From Clostridiales bacterium (GTDB taxonomy: Bacteria; Bacillota; Clostridia; Oscillospirales; Acutalibacteraceae): a stretch of 6,897 bases of DNA. The number at the start of each line of letters is the position of its first letter. Within the stretch, counting starts at the first letter, position 1. The DNA is taken from NCBI GenBank assembly GCA_019418545.1, contig DYBQ01000060.1:4152-11048 (forward strand), written 5' to 3'. This document shows, in pieces, positions 6,576 through 6,897 of the stretch. The notes beneath the pieces were generated by a model. That model ran no database searches, was not told the DNA's origin, and saw nothing but the letters and a program-made list of their open reading frames with translations. The position numbers were made by a program, and so were the translations under genes.

Positions 6576-6897
6576 GCTCCGCCCTCCCGTTCTGCCTTTT
6601 TCTGCACAATGGTGGAGAAGTACTCCCGGACAACTGCCAGCTCTTCCCGGGATTCCTTGGCCACTGCGCCCACCAGATTTTTCACCAGGGACCGTTCATC
6701 TAAATGCCGGGCCTGTTCCGGGCCGCCGTAATACCAGGCGCTCATAAGGGTTTGGTAATAGACGGAGACGGCCTCGGCGGTACTCATAACGGCGGCAGGC
6801 TTTTTCAGCCGCGTTCCCTCGGCAGAGATGCCCTCGCGCAGCTCGTGATAGGCGGTGGCAAGCAGCGTGGCGGCGTCCTCATCCAGAGGTGCAGAGA
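6536..6897 (-). CDS. MoxR-type AAA+ ATPase, C-terminal lid only (YehL-like), 5' end outside window
   Basis: The frame is open from the window edge (first full codon 6895-6893) to the TGA at 6538-6536, showing the last 119 residues. The ATG at 6787 is internal, because the sequence upstream of it reads as coding with no stop or ribosome binding site. The visible part is helical and includes HELREGISAEGTRLKKP and then VMSTAEAVSVYYQTLMSAWYY, a pattern I associate with the C-terminal lid of YehL-type MoxR ATPases. It is followed by SLVKNLVGAVAKES and a basic tail ending KRFYEAGKRLK. The Walker A, Walker B and sensor motifs would lie outside the window, so ATPase activity cannot be confirmed here. 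As first visible gene of the operon it would power the system, with the VWA protein two genes downstream as its expected partner. The identification rests on the lid motif plus the DUF5682-VWA-SWIM context. Confidence 0.85.
   Translation of the reverse strand, partial: SAPLDEDAATLLATAYHELREGISAEGTRLKKPAAVMSTAEAVSVYYQTLMSAWYYGGPEQARHLDERSLVKNLVGAVAKESREELAVVREYFSTIVQKKAEREGGAWKRFYEAGKRLK
6582..6588 (-). promoter_or_regulatory. Ribosome binding site supporting ATG 6575 of the DUF5682 gene
   Basis: GGGAGGG lies 6 bases before ATG 6575, within the ATPase coding sequence. It supports this start over the GTG at 6539-6537, whose upstream region has only a distant, weak GAGGCAGG. Confidence 0.7.

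Noticed and set aside
6536..6787. Separate 83 aa gene starting at ATG 6787
   Set aside because: The same frame is open to the window edge and the upstream residues continue the ATPase lid pattern, so this Met is internal to a larger truncated gene.
27..6897. Promoters, terminators, tRNAs, CRISPR arrays or inverted repeats within the operon
   Set aside because: No intergenic space exceeds 16 bases, and I saw no terminator hairpin with a T-run, tRNA-like arms or regularly spaced repeats. The operon promoter and terminator must lie outside the window.

Overview
The window looks like one end of an assembled contig from a Gram-positive, fairly GC-rich bacterium. My guess is a gut Clostridia member such as an Oscillospiraceae-type organism, based on GC-rich codon choice, strong AGGAGG-type ribosome binding sites and very tight gene packing. 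This placement is an inference, not a marker-gene result. The first 26 bases are not genomic: they are the end of an Illumina Nextera (Tn5) read-1 adapter, so the real DNA starts at about base 27.

Everything else is one operon on the minus strand, transcribed from right to left. It is cut at both ends, and no gap between genes exceeds 16 bases. In order of transcription it holds: the C-terminal end of a MoxR-type AAA+ ATPase (6897-6536, 5' end missing); a DUF5682 protein of 814 aa (6575-4131); a VWA-domain protein of 372 aa with an intact MIDAS metal site (4134-3016); a protein of 557 aa with two SWIM zinc-finger motifs (2999-1326); a 115 aa helical protein (1329-982); and a large mostly helical protein of which 319 residues are visible (985-27, C-terminus missing). 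Three junctions are ATGA stop/start overlaps, one is a 40-base overlap, and one is a 16-base gap with a near-perfect Shine-Dalgarno. The products are therefore probably translated together.

The first four genes match a known but functionally uncharacterised cassette of MoxR ATPase, DUF5682, VWA and SWIM protein. To my recollection it corresponds to the E. coli yehL-yehM-yehP-yehQ run. MoxR ATPases usually act as chaperone-like motors with a VWA partner that binds a client through its metal site. The DUF5682 protein carries spaced histidine and acidic motifs that recall the EreA/ChaN/TraB fold, and the SWIM protein could bind nucleic acid or protein. No substrate can be read from the sequence.

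The least expected observation concerns the 115 aa gene. Its residues 12-57 align without gaps to residues 237-282 of the neighbouring SWIM protein, with about 15 identities in 46 positions. It therefore looks like a stand-alone copy of the helical module that follows the second SWIM motif. The last, truncated gene may be a DUF4132/MolR-like component, but this is only a contextual guess.
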